Source: Rhodosorus marinus
Lineage: Eukaryota > Rhodophyta > Stylonematophyceae > Stylonematales > Stylonemataceae
DNA: 64,000 nt
Direction: 5' to 3'
Assembly (NCBI GenBank): GCA_029953675.1
Contig: JAMWBK010000002.1
Location: forward strand, 2,480,001 to 2,544,000
The notes beneath the pieces are model-generated. The model worked only from the letters and a program-made list of their open reading frames with translations, was not told the DNA's origin and did not search any database. A program made the position numbers and the translations under genes. Of the stretch, positions 1 through 11,247 are shown piece after piece; the first letter of the stretch is position 1, and every line of letters starts with the position of its first letter.

Positions 1-120
1 ACTTGGTGTAGTAGGAGCATTCAACCTCCGTGTTCTTTAATATCTGCATGTATAACACCGGCAGTTAACGTCCCTGTGACACAATGGGTCACCATCGCAT
101 CACTGCAGTATGACTTTCAT

Positions 121-2604
121 TCAATTTGTGTCCTGCTCGCCCACGCCGACACCCGCAGGCTCAGGCTTAACGCAGTCCCATAGTTTCTGATATGCTTCGC
201 TTTTATCTGAGTCCAGTCCAAGCTCGTTGATGTCCGAACCAAACTTTCGTACGTCCAAGTAAAGCTGCATGCTGATTTTGTCCATCTCTGCATTGTTGCC
301 TGCTGCACCTATGTTCAGTCTTCGCAGTGTATCTGCAGTCTGTCTCACGTTGAGAAGCAAATCTTTCGCCAGTTCGTAGTATCCAGTTACAGTTAATTCG
401 ACAACCTCCTTCAGAATTTTGTTCTTCTCACTTTCGGTTAATGTAACTTCGGGATCCGTCAAGAACTGTCTCAGCGGCTTCAAAACATTGGGGACAAAGC
501 GACTATACTGTGTTGGCGCTGGTCTGTTGGTCATTCTGTACGTTGCAAGAATTCCTCGCATTGTCTGCAAAGTCTCTATGCAACCCTTTGATATGACGGA
601 CGAAATTCTCTCTCCCAGGTCTGGCTTAAGCGAAGCCAGGTTTTCTATCGCGTCGGAGAACGCGTTGTCGATGGCAGTTGTAGCTTCGCTCGGGAGCTTT
701 CCGTTAGACCCCATCCGCACGACTGATGCCAACTCAGCCTGCAATCTCTCGGTTAATGTCTCCACATCAGAAAATACGACAGAAACATCCTTCGCGAGCA
801 TGTCGGTCCCCCAAGATTCTTCTAAACCCTTTTTGGTCCATGTCGTGTACCTGAACCGTACCGAGTCGCTACAATGAGAAAAACAACAGACTCCCCTTCT
901 TTCCCCTTCTTCACTCAAGCGCATCGACTTCACTTACCTCGCTAGGAGCTGAAGCGACAGTTTCAAAAATTTGTGAGTTAGCGGCCGCAAAAAGACGTCA
1001 TCATCCCAGCACTTTCGAAGCGCGGACACCAGCGCCTTCGTCGCTTGAAGACGGTAGAGATCAGGAGAGAGAATTCGAACGGCTGTTGTTTCCAGTGTGT
1101 CAGCTCCTTTTACGCCAGTAGAAGAGGTCGAGAGTGAGGGAGTGCTTTTTAGAGCATCCTCAAAAGTATTTGTGACCTGAGCGAAAAAAAACATTGCGTG
1201 AGACGCGAGAAGCGATAGCAAAAAATGCATGTCCGCAGTTTTTGTAACTCACCTCCTGAAAACGAAGCTGAAAATACACAGGCAGGCTCCATCTTCGCCA
1301 AAATTTAACGGTCTGCTTATGCCTCTGGAGGGTTTCAAGCTTCTCCGCAGTAGAACAAAGTTTTTCCAGGAGGGAGAATATCCTGGTTGCTCCCATGAAA
1401 GACTTGTGAAAGACGTCGGCTATCCCAGGAGAGAACACATTAAGATTGGATTCGATCCCGCTCTCGACTATAAGCACATAGAAGACGGCACGCCTTCTGT
1501 TTAGCCACTGCGTCATCGTCTCCTGTTAGGTAGCATGTTTGTTAGAAGAGCCACTTACTCTCTGGCCAAATGGCGTTGTTCACAAAGTCGAAAGATCGAA
1601 GTCGTTCCTCTGAGTCGCAAAGGGACGTCACGGGATTGCACTTCTCCCTTACAAAGTCACCGATTAGTATCTCAGCGGACTCTAGAATGTCTGCCGTGGT
1701 CACGCTTTCAGCGTTGTTTCCCATCCTTTCTTCTGCCAAAGTTGAGCAAACTGACATCTTGAGCTTTGTGCTGACGAAGGGTTTCACAACTTCGGATTGA
1801 AAGAGATCCTCCGCTGCGCTGATTATTCCAGCAATGGCTATTGCTGAAAGTGCTCGCAAGAGCAAGTCCTGTCCAGTGCCGGGAAGTGAATAGTTAAAAG
1901 CGCTTAGGCTTTCTTCTAGTACCAGCTGAGGGGCTAAAGTTTCAGACTGGTGGATAAGAGTTTACCTTGTCAGCTGTGAGGGCTTCCTTTAACCATTGTT
2001 CCAGCTGCTCCCGCACATGCGTCTTCAACTTTCCCAAGCGGGGTGTCAAGGCGACAACGTACTTCGAGTTTTTGTCCACCTTGGCCAAGCAAAAGTCCAG
2101 CTGAGAGCTCACCGCGGCAGTACGTTCCAAAATTCGATAACGTTCATCGGATTGGCCATCGCAAGCTTCTACTTCTTTCAACAGTCGCTCACATTTGTAG
2201 ACGAGTTCGGAAATTCGGAGACATAACTCAAGTAGGTTCCTTTTGCTCGCATGCTGACTCCGCTTATCCAAGATTTTCAGGAGCTGTTCGATGTCCGATT
2301 CGAAAGAAGCTAAGATCACTTCGACTTCCTCGCGAAGCTTTTCGAGAGGCTCCAGCACCTCGTCGGTGAGTTGGTCAACATCGGAGACCGCCTCCCCTAG
2401 CGACATGAACGAGGAAAAATTTCCTTGGATCTGGCCAACGATCTCATCTGAGATCTCATCTAAGTGTACCTGTAGATCGTCGCGCAAAGTAGACAGCGGA
2501 GCCTTCACCCGAACAACCGAAACGAACTCCGACATCGACTGCTCCCTGTTTTGCAACGCCTCCCGTTCGAAGCACAGCTTTCGAGGGCCTTTGGCTTCCA
2601 TCAT
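121..2604 (-). CDS. COG2: Conserved oligomeric Golgi complex subunit 2
   Basis: COG2 belongs to lobe A of the COG tether, which captures retrograde vesicles at the Golgi. I read five exons: 1966-2604, 1559-1868, about 1253-1522, 938-1176 and 121-868. Exon 1 carries the family N-terminus (KLCFEREALQ, then LRDDLQVHLDEISDEIVG) followed by a helical coiled-coil-like stretch. Exon 3 has NLPVYFQIRFQE-like text (here SLPVYFQLRFQE), and the last exon ends in a conserved helical block (LYLDVRKFGSDINELGL). Most borders have good GT-AG signals, for example GTAAGT after 1559 and after 938. The exon 2 to exon 3 join is unsettled: the best donor does not keep frame with the visible acceptors, so a few residues there may be wrong. 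The start is the first Met before the conserved block. The gene is divergent from the Maf gene. Confidence 0.85.
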
Positions 2605-3006
2605 AGGTTACACTCTTATCACAGTTGCTCAACCACATATGTCAAAAAGCGTTATCTACTATTCTAAAACCCTGCTTCCTCCCACGCATACCCCAGCTCC
2701 TTTTCTCCAATGACCCCAATCGATCCTTATGCTAGCAAACGAGCAATTTATTTCTAAAGTAAGCTGCATATCTTAAATTAAGATTCATAGATTCAATAAA
2801 TAAAGACATAAAGAAATAAAAGAGAAATGTTTTTCTATATTTAGATCATTGTGTTCTATTCTGAAAAGCAAGTGCAATGAGTTGCATTAAACTCGGCTGT
2901 GCGTGTTTGCGTCTTTGGCGAAGGGGACCACCAGCATGTGAGAAGGTCTGGAAGGTTTTAGTTCATAGGAGGCATCAATAGATCATCCTGGCTATTACAT
3001 ACAAGC
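2605..3006. promoter_or_regulatory. Divergent intergenic region COG2 / Maf
   Basis: This 402-bp stretch lies between two divergent start codons and should hold both promoters and 5' leaders. It has an AT-rich core around 2740-2860. I see no coding signal or named motif. Confidence 0.4.
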
Positions 3007-3913
3007 ATGGAAGGGTTTAAGCTAATTCTGGGGTCTGGATCTGCCAGTCGGAAGGAGATCTTAGGTGAAATGGGACTGGAGTTTGAGGTGCTCAAGGCTG
3101 ACATCGATGAGAGGGCGATTCGGCACGAGGATCCAGCTACGTTGGTGAGCATCCTTGGGAATAAGAAGGCCGATGCAATACTGGAGAGGATAAATTCTAA
3201 GGGTGTTCCCAAGTACGAAGGGGAGGTGTTCCTGCTGACCGGAGATCAAGTTGTTGAGCACAACGGTGGGTGGAAGAAGTGCGAGGGGACGCACTCCACT
3301 CACTCGACTGAGAATTCGATCTGACAGAACCTCTTTTGGCTCCCGTATGCTTTCCTCGCACTCCGCGCAGGCAAGATTCTTGAGAAACCTTTGGATGAAA
3401 AAGAGGCCAGAACGTTTATTGAAGGGTACAACAGAGCTCCAGCTAGAACCGTGGGGAGCATAATCATTACGAATGTGAAAACTGGTGAGCGATTTGAGTC
3501 AGTCGACACAGCAGAAATTTACTTCCACGAAATCCCAGGCGAGGTACAGTTTGAAAATTGGGAGGAATCTGCGACCGCGATTCAGAGTCATCGCTGTTCA
3601 TAAATCAACAATGCGGATGAATTCCTTCGTGCTCATAGGTAATTGATAAGCTGATTGAAGAAGGAGAAGTTTTCTACTGCGCTGGTGGTCTCAAAGTTGA
3701 AGATCCCCTGGTTTCTAGGTGAGTCCTAGCAATTTGAACAGATCAGCTTCCATATACTTATTCGCAATTGCGCCCCGACATCAATCCAAAAATTTCAGAT
3801 ATGTTGACCACATCGCAGGCGGCATGGACTCCGTTATGGGACTATCCAAGGCCACGGTCGAGCGATTGTTGAAAAATGCGATGGAGAGCGCCTCAGGCGC
3901 GAAGGCAGTTTAG
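3007..3913 (+). CDS. Maf/YceF-type nucleotide pyrophosphatase
   Basis: Maf proteins hydrolyse nucleoside triphosphates such as dTTP/UTP or modified nucleotides, as housecleaning enzymes. Four exons (3007-3265, 3371-3543, 3639-3718, 3799-3913) join in frame to 208 aa, a normal length for the family. Visible hallmarks are the N-terminal LILGSGSASRKEIL, the DERAIRHEDP segment, KKADAI, LLTGDQVV, GKILEKP, and the C-terminal YCAGGLKVEDPLV and IAGGMDSVMGLS. All four families of conserved blocks are in the expected order. There is no obvious targeting peptide, so a cytosolic location is inferred. The stop lies only about 95 bp from the stop of the convergent U1-70K gene. Confidence 0.92.
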
Positions 3914-4008
3914 TCGTTTGGCAGGTGTTCCGCGTTCTTGTCGATGATTTTCATATTCGCTTCAATTGATCTCACAGCATTCAGCCGCCGATCGCGTGAT
4001 CAACTATA

Positions 4009-5255
4009 TTAATGTCTATACCTCTTTCTGCCTCCACCATCCCTTTCCCCATAGCCTCTGTCTCTGTCCCTATCCCGATAATCCCGGTCGTTGGTTCTAT
4101 CACGCCCACTATTCCTGTCCCTGTAGTCTCGCCCTCCATCCCTGGGACCTCTATCTCTGCCTCCCCCTGGTCTGTCACGGCTATCTCGGTGATTGAAGTC
4201 CCTTCCTCGCCTCTCACGGAAATTGGATTCACGGTCTCTATCGTCCTTGGATTCGGCAGGCTCGATCTTCTTTGGAGGTTCCTTCTTCTCTGGCTTTTTA
4301 GGCTCTCGCAACCTGTGGGAGATTAAGCGAACCCTTCCAAGTTAGAACTGATCCAAGGAATCTGAAGGCAGTCTGGGTTGTTTCACCTTTTGGGTAACCA
4401 ACTGGGTACGGTCCGTCCACGCTCAATGTCCACAGATATTCTCTTGCCATCGATTCTCCTTCCGTCGCCGGCTTTGTATGCCTCCTTCATGTCCTTTTCC
4501 TTCTCGAACTCTATAAAGGCATAACCACAGGGCAGTTTCGTGTCACTTCGGATCGGCATCCGTACGCTTTTTATTCGCCCGAAAGTCTCAAACTCTCTCA
4601 TCAGCTTCGCCTCCGTTGTCTCAAGAGCCTTGATCAAGAAAGCAGTAGTCAGAAAATGCACGTCGGAATCCGTCTACAAACTACGTATGGCCGTAGTAGG
4701 TGCGTCGACCGGAAACATGAGCCGTATTCGTGCAGGCGTACCAATCTTGACACAAACAGGGTCTTGAAGGGGTCCTCAGTCACGTTGTCTTTCGCCGCTT
4801 TAGGATCATATAGTTTCTTCTCCTTTTCAACTAATTTACGCATTCGCTCACGACGTTCTCGCGTTTGACGAAGCCGAGCTCTCGACGGGGTTTCGTACCA
4901 AGGGATCTTTAAAAACTCCTCCTGAGCCTTCTCCTGACTCTCCTTCGACTCGAAAGAATCGATGAACTTGGCCAATCCTTGGATTTTTCAATTTGAAAAA
5001 GAGCAAAAATTGCGTAAGATAGTCAAATACATCAAACCCTGACAACCATCGAAAAGAAGAAGCAAGAAACAGGCGAATCACGCGTCATCAAGGATAGCAC
5101 TCACCATCCAGCGGCCGCAACTTCTTAGCTCTCGGCGGCGCAACATGCGGCGGTGCTTTCCTGGCCTTAAAAAGCTCAATAATATTCGGCGGAAAGATAA
5201 ACTTCTGCTGCCCGGAGTACGCAGGACGGAACCGATTGCCGGAATGAGGTCCCAT
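4009..5255 (-). CDS. SNRNP70: U1 small nuclear ribonucleoprotein 70 kDa protein
   Basis: U1-70K binds stem-loop I of U1 snRNA and acts in 5' splice-site recognition. The N-terminal exon (MGPHSGNRFRPAYSG, FPPNIIELFKARKAPP) is followed by an arginine/glutamate-rich helical region (PWYETPSRARLRQTRERRER) and KDPFKTLFV-like text (here TEDPFKTLFV), which opens the RRM. The RRM continues with LMREFETFGRIKSVRMP and CGYAFIEFEKEKDMKEAY. The C-terminus from about 4311 leftwards is an RD/RS-type tail rich in Arg, Asp and Gly and ending RKRYRH. Introns separate these parts at about 4312-4390, 4650-4750 and 4975-5105, the exact borders being approximate. The gene is divergent from RPB7. Confidence 0.9.
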
Positions 5256-5954
5256 TCTCTAAAGAAGAAACCCTAGATCAAAAACAAAAACAAAAGCGCG
5301 AGACACAGGTATTAAAGCATTTGAATACCTCTAAGATCTACTCCGAAAGAAAAAAGAAGAAGAAATCGAACCGATCCCAAGCGCCCCATCGTCTCCATAC
5401 CACCATCCTCGCGCTCTCCGCACATGATATTCACCCTCCCAAAAGGCAACCATCGCCACAGCCACCCTGAAGTGCCTCAAATATAAAAAACACTTGTCAG
5501 TCATTATATTATAGTATCCTCTTTTCATTGGATATAAATAAGATCAATCATTAATATAAGCGAATAATAAATCTTTAACATGAAGTATGAGCTCATAAGA
5601 TTTTTAATTGGATATGTTTTAGAACTAAAGCTTATTATTGGTTGTTAGACGGTTTATTCTTGCTGGATGATTTAACGGAGGACCTTTGCGATTGTCTTAG
5701 AGGGCGGGTTGGGGATGGTGGGGGTTGTCCGGAGTACCGGCAGAGCAAGTCGGAGGTCGATATAGTATCTTGGAAGGGAGCGCTTGACCCTCGAAGAGTT
5801 TCTTCTTCAATCGATAGGGCTCTACGAAGTTTTGTAGTTGTGTTCCCCCTCTTCTTTTTTGGTTTGTTTCGTTCGTTTGGGGAGTTTAGGATTGGCCGTT
5901 GGTTTTCGGTGGGAACGGCTGTGCTTGGTTTTTCCTCTTAGCAAACAGGATGAT
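5256..5954. promoter_or_regulatory. Divergent intergenic region U1-70K / RPB7
   Basis: This 0.7-kb region separates two divergent start codons. An AT-rich centre (about 5510-5640) is flanked on the right by a G-rich, T-rich plus-strand leader (5690-5940) that runs up to the RPB7 start. No open frame here looks like protein. Confidence 0.4.
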
Positions 5955-6877
5955 ATGGGATTTTTTGTGGTAAAATTGGTGAAGGACTTGCAAGTTCATC
6001 CGCGATTCTTCAACGCGTCCCTGTCAGACACTTTGAAACAGAGATTAATATCTGAGGTACGTGTGCGATCTAAGAAAAGTGTGTGTACTTTTAAGGTTCG
6101 GAAGGGTTTGGCGTTTCTAAGGACCATTGGAGCGCAGGGGAGATTCGTTGCGTTCAATACGCTAGAAGCGAGGATTGTTTCTCGAGCAGCGTTGTTCGCT
6201 TCTCCTCTAATGACAACCATATGCTCCCATGTTCGCCGATCGCTTTGGAGCGAGTTGCCAACGGAAATCTCATTTTTCCAACGCCCCGCTTTTTCAGGTG
6301 GAAGGGCAATTTGCTGGTCGTCATGGATTTATCGTGATTGTGCAGAAGATAGAGGAGCCGATTCCTGTAGGTGAGATAGACAGCAGCACTGGTTTCGCTG
6401 TGTTTCCGATCAAATATCACGCGCTGGTTTTTCGACCTTTCCGCGGTGAAGTTTTGGACAGCATTGTAACGAGGGTAAGCAATCATTTTGTGGAGGCTGA
6501 TTCGTTTCAGAACGCCATATTGATTTCATGAGCTAGAGCCGGTTGATGCGTGGTAGCGGTGATGACTGGCGCAACGCGTGTACTTGAGGTCCTTATTGAC
6601 GGTGACATTCTTTTTGTAGGTTCTGCCTCATGGATTTTTGGCCTCTGCCGGGCCGTTGGACATTTTTGTTTCACACCACTGCCTGCCTTCGGATATGAAA
6701 TACGATCAGCAAGGGGAATGCTGGGTATCGATCAATCAAGCTGATAAAATTGAGACCAAAACTGCTGTCCGGCTGAAACTGATCGGGTTGAAGGTCGAAG
6801 CAACGAAGATGCACGCTACCGGATCTATGAAGGAAGATTTCTTGGGCCCGATTGCGTCTTCGGCAGACTATATTTGA
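5955..6877 (+). CDS. RPB7: RNA polymerase II subunit RPB7
   Basis: RPB7 pairs with RPB4 to form the stalk of RNA polymerase II, which binds nascent RNA. Three exons (5955-6056, 6298-6474, 6620-6877) give exactly 178 aa, close to the usual length near 170. The N-terminal tip domain reads KDLQVHPRFFNASLSDTLKQ and the second exon VEGQFAGRHGFIVIVQ, FAVFPIKYHALVFRPFRGE. The third exon encodes the OB/S1-like half (GFLASAGPLDIFVSHHCLP), and the C-terminus contains KEDFLGPI, like the KDDFLG of animal and plant RPB7. The paralogues of Pol I and Pol III are less similar in these blocks. The first intron (241 nt) is unusually long for this window. Confidence 0.92.
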
Positions 6878-7243
6878 GAGATACGGAACGGTGCATATTT
6901 GTCGTGGAGTTCGCTTGTAATTATTAGGTTCCCCGAGTGCATACAATGAAAACGCAGTACTGAAGTGCTTGCCGTGTAGTGCCTTGAACTCGCATTGAGC
7001 CCTACCTGCGCGAAGGCTCAAACGTAAATGCGCATGATATCTCTACGCCAGTATTCAGGTGCTCGATTTCTTCAATCTGGGATCCGCGGAAAACTGAACA
7101 CTTGAGCATCTCGATCCCTAGCTCAAAAAATCAAGACACTTGTAACCCTTGAGGGTGAATATCAGCGCGAAATTTGCTCATATGCGATTCACGTCCACCA
7201 CAAGAGAGGACTGACTCAGCCTGCAAGACTCGGAAAAGGCTTA

Positions 7244-7289
7244 GTTTGATCTTCTCTCCTATGTAGTACTCCGTACGAGAAGATCAAAC
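7244..7289. repeat. Perfect 13-bp inverted repeat (hairpin)
   Basis: GTTTGATCTTCTC at 7244-7256 is exactly the reverse complement of GAGAAGATCAAAC at 7277-7289, with a 20-nt loop. It sits about 370 bp after the RPB7 stop. It could be a 3'-end element or a mobile-element remnant. Confidence 0.7.
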
Positions 7290-8041
7290 TCCTTACTAAT
7301 TAAAGCTTGTACTAATGCAAACTATTAGATAGTAACGTCGTTTATATGAATATAGTGTCACTTCTTGCATGTCGCCAAATATCTAAAACCAAAAGGACTT
7401 CACTTTTGTGACCATCTGCAAACCCCGCCGAGTTGAGTCCATTTTCAATTCCCGATGCAATGAACTGAGGGGGTAACCTTTTCTATACGCTGATATTTAT
7501 TCTACAATACACTAATTAAACCAACTGAAGTTTAATACAGCCCCTGGCCGATAGAGCCCCTAAGCGAAAACAGTCCCAACCAGCAAAGGGTGACCGACCC
7601 ATCACAAAAACCAACCACGGCCGGGGATGAATAGAAGCAATAAATCTCTACACCGGGGAGATTGTAAATGCGATAGGCCTAATAACAATTAATTTACTAC
7701 ATTTCCAATTCCTAAAACCGTATCTAAGGGGTGGGGGGGAGAGGAAAGTGAAATCAGCTCACGAGCTAGCCAGGAACATTCGCCAGAGTTTTTCCCTCTG
7801 ATTGCCCGATGGATTTTTACACAAAAAAAAGAAATTCCCGAGAATCCCTGTTTTCTTCAGAAAACAATTATTTTCGTGGTCGTCGGCATTGAGGGTTTGG
7901 TGGAGATTGAGGTGAAAACGGTCAATATTAAAAAATCAGATGTTTTATCGCGGATTATGACATTCCTGTGTTTGTTGGGCCGTTTTTTTTGCAAATGTTT
8001 TGGTAGGCCGCGAAACACGGTGAGGAGGAAGGGTTTTCGAA

Positions 8042-8073
8042 GGGTTTGAGAGGGGTTTGGAGGGGGTTTGGGG
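8042..8073 (+). promoter_or_regulatory. Potential G-quadruplex upstream of L15
   Basis: Four runs of three or more G (GGG, GGGG, GGGGG, GGGG) are separated by loops of 7, 6 and 3 nt, which fits the standard G-quadruplex pattern on the sense strand. It lies about 155 bp before the L15 start codon. Confidence 0.5.
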
Positions 8074-8228
8074 CCGGTGCGGGATGGGGGAGCAAGTGAT
8101 TTGTGGGGAATTTTTGTTGATGGCGTAGGGCGTGGGAGAGAGGGGTGGGGATGCTGAGGAGTTTGTGAGAAGGGAAAACTTCTTGTTGTTTTTTTGGGGG
8201 GGGTGGGAGGGAGTTTCGGAGGGAGAGG

Positions 8229-9216
8229 ATGGAGGGATTTGTTGGTAACGCGAGCGTGAAGCTCGGTGGCCGGGCTGCGGGTGGTTACTGCGGGTTGAGG
8301 AGGAATGCCGATGGACTTTCGGTTGCTCCGAGACCGATTGGTGCGAGCACGGGGGCTGCCACCATAGAGATGAAGATCTTTGACTGGAAGAAGCGTGGAG
8401 AGACTGGTGAAAGTGGGTTGTTCACGATGCTTTTCTGCTTGGGATGAGGTGTTCGGTTTCCCGTTCTTAATCGTCTATTGCTGCTTGAACTGCTTTTTTG
8501 CGTATAGTGGAAATCGGTGAGATGAGTTTCACGACTCTCAAGCCGGCACCTGGTTCAAACCAGAGGAAGAAGAGAAAGGGCCGTGGCCACTCCGCTGGAC
8601 AAGGAGGCTCGTGCGGATTCGGAATGAGGGGACAAAAATCCAGAAGTGGACGTCCGTCTAGACCAGGTTTTGAAGGAGGTCAGAATCCCCTCTACCGTAG
8701 AGTTCCGAAGTAAGTACAATGTTCCAGGGCACGTTACTTCCCGTCAAGGATTGGAAATTATGCTGACGAGCCCATTCTGGATGCACTTAGGTATGTCGGT
8801 CGTCCAATGGGACCAGGACACTCATACACCAAGTACGGACTTGTTAAAATTGAAGATTTGAACAAGGCTGAGGAGGGAACCGTCGTCACTCAAGAGTCAC
8901 TGCAGGCTGCGGGGATTGTCACAAAGAACAAGTTGAAGTTGACGAAGGTTCGTTTTGAAAGTTCTGGGCAGGAAATGAGTAGGATCTTCAGCAGAAAACT
9001 AACGATCCATCTCGAATAATACAGATCGTAGGAGGCAACGTGGAGTTGACAGTGAAAAACCTTACCGTTAAGGCCCACGCATTCACAAGCTCGGCAGTCG
9101 CCGCCATTGAAGCTGCCGGAGGAACATGCCAGCTCCTGAACCCAACCACGAATGAGGATCTCGAAATGGATGACGATGAGGAGGTCGAGGAAGTGGCCCA
9201 GTCCTCAGAGGAGTAA
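8229..9216 (+). CDS. RPL15: Plastid 50S ribosomal protein L15, nucleus-encoded
   Basis: This is a bacterial-type L15 of the large ribosomal subunit that acts in the plastid. Four exons (8229-8406, 8508-8709, 8791-8947, 9025-9216) join in frame to 242 aa. The first exon is a probable transit peptide, starting MEGFVGNAS with Phe at position 4 and rich in Gly, Ala and Arg. The mature part starts near [13 protein letters not shown], followed by the L15 signature [20 protein letters not shown] and GQKSRSGRP. The third exon has [18 protein letters not shown]. The fourth has the C-terminal fold ([19 protein letters not shown]). An acidic tail ([15 protein letters not shown]) is added. Plastid rather than mitochondrial L15 is inferred from the transit peptide type. 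Confidence 0.92.
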
Positions 9217-9428
9217 ACAGGATACACCTTTCCCCTAAACTAAAATTTGTATGATGCTGAACGAGTGGAATCACGTCGATGTGCCATTGCGTTTGATCTC
9301 CCGAATTAGAAGAGCTAGGATGTGAATCTAGTAAACGCTTTGTGTGTTCTTTACAAAAAGGAACGTTCTCACATATATTGTTGTGTATCCTAGTCAAGCA
9401 TGAACAATGCTCGAACGCATGCTCGAGT

Positions 9429-11247
9429 TTAACTACCCTCCAGGTTTGATGTCCAGCCAATGAGTTCTCCCTCACGATCCACGGAGTATAATTCCTCTGT
9501 AATGGGGCTCGACTCAAGCAAAGCTATGGACGCAAAGTGTTGCCTCTCGAAATATCTTGTGGGTAAGCTTTCAAACAGCTCAAATATCCCCACGTCCATC
9601 CCTCCCTGTTGAAGCCGAGACAGAAGTAGTGGCTTAGTTTTCCGCGATTGAAACTCGTGTCGCACTTTACTGGACTCCACGATCGGTTCCCCACACAGGC
9701 CAAACAACACCATGATTCCATCTACTTCTCGATGAAATATCGTGCGTTTGCAATAGTGCTCAGGTACCGAACGCGGACCCAGGCGGTGTTTGCTTTGCAT
9801 CTCGCAGATATTGGTGCATTTAGTTCGTACTGATACATAAATTAGATCCTGATCCATGGAAACTGCAGCGTTGAGTGCAAAATGACGGTTTCTCACAGGA
9901 AACGTTGAGTGCGAGACGCAGAGCCCTGACAGGATATCCCATGTATACATTGCATGGACACCAACTGAGAGCAAATATCTTCCACCTGGTGCGAAAAGGA
10001 GCTTTGAAACCGCTCCATCTGCGTGTGCACTTGGCTGTCTGCTTTGCGTAATGGACAGAATGTGCTTAAGAACAACATCAGCATTGTAACAATTCATCAA
10101 ATTTTCGACGCTACGGGAGTCCCCCACACCTGTACGGTTTTCGTTTTCTCTTCCAAGACCGTCTCTTTGAACCATACCCAGTGACGACGTCACCAATAAC
10201 AGCTGTATCTTCGCAAGGAACACTCACGGATTAGTTGTCCAGCCCCAATCGACCAAGACATTAGTACTGGACTTCAGGGCTAGCCAGTGGCTCACTACCT
10301 TCTCTTTTCGAGCTATCGAAAGTCTGTACACAAGCAGCTCTGCCAGCTTTGCGAACATCCCAGAGTTGAACAGATCCGTCGGCTCCACCAGCTGCCAAGA
10401 GGTGCTCGTCTTCTGGGGAGAAGGCAAGAGACTTAACTGGTCCATTTTGTCCATCCAGTTTTTGCGCAACTGCTCCAGCGTTCAGGTCCAGTAAGCCGAT
10501 GGAGTTTCCAAAGCCAGCTGAACCTATCGCAACCTGATCCGATTAAGGTAGGCATGAATGGTCTGATAAAGGGAAAATGCGGCTACAACAGCGGGGAAGA
10601 TGCTTCCAGAGGATGATGACAGGCCCCCATGCCATAATCCACATGCGATGCATACTTACAAGTTCATGACTACTGCTACACATGGACATCGACATCGCGG
10701 AAACTTCACCCGTGGCAATACGTGATTCGCACTGTAAGCGATCAGTATCCCATATTTGTACATCGCCCTCACCAGGCTGTCTTGATACTCCCAATAGGAA
10801 GAGCGCGAAGTCTCCCGGATACCATAGCGCGTCTAGAACAATGCATGTTCTGGGGCTGAGATGCTGTTGGCAGATTTGACTCATACTTACATCCCTTGGG
10901 TTCGAGGTTGCATCGATGATGCTAAATTCCTGCCTGAACCCTAGGAGCAAAAACCTACCGCATAACTGTGGTTAGTTTGCTGACCAGTGATTTGACAGGA
11001 TTCCTCCGTGTGGACTTCGGACCTTCCATCTGAGCTGTCTACCGCCAGACACTGAGGCTCTTTAACTGTATTGTACCGTTTTCTCGCTCTCCATCCGTTT
11101 ACACGCTTCAAGCGAACCTGACAAAGCGCATATTATGAAAAGATGAAATATACATAAGGAGATTGTTCATCCCGTCTCGCCTACCCAATTTTCCAGCTCG
11201 TACGAATCGAGAGCGCCGGCCTCTCTTGCCAGAATCGACGAAAACAT
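9429..11247 (-). CDS. ERCC8: WD40 protein, ERCC8/CSA-like
   Basis: ERCC8 (CSA) is the WD40 substrate receptor of the CUL4-DDB1 ubiquitin ligase in transcription-coupled DNA repair. The gene has several exons. I infer a first exon starting MFSSILAREAGALDSYE at 11247, then RLKRVNGWRARKRYN-like text around 11070. Next come blades with ALWYPGDFALFLLG...VQIWDTDRLQ (about 10720-10860), LLAAGGADGSVQLWDVRKAG (about 10340-10410), FAPGGRYLLSVGVHAMYTWD (9940-10020), and a last blade ending ELYSVDREGELIGWTS. The DVR-K/R-A-G after the WD and the final ELYS-DREG-ILW pattern resemble CSA more than other WD40 proteins. The frame between blades changes at introns, and the N-terminus is the least certain part. 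Confidence 0.65.

Larger units (their letters stand above)
6878..8228. other. Intergenic region RPB7 to L15
   Basis: This holds 1.35 kb without a recognisable gene. It contains a 13-bp-arm hairpin (7244-7289), an AT-rich middle (7300-7700), and a strongly G-rich plus-strand segment (about 8020-8225) that leads to the L15 start and includes four G-runs at 8042-8073. Confidence 0.5.

Noticed and set aside
3981-4326. Proline/isoleucine-rich and glutamate-rich frames around 4 kb
   Set aside because: They are shadows of the RD-rich tail of U1-70K in other frames.
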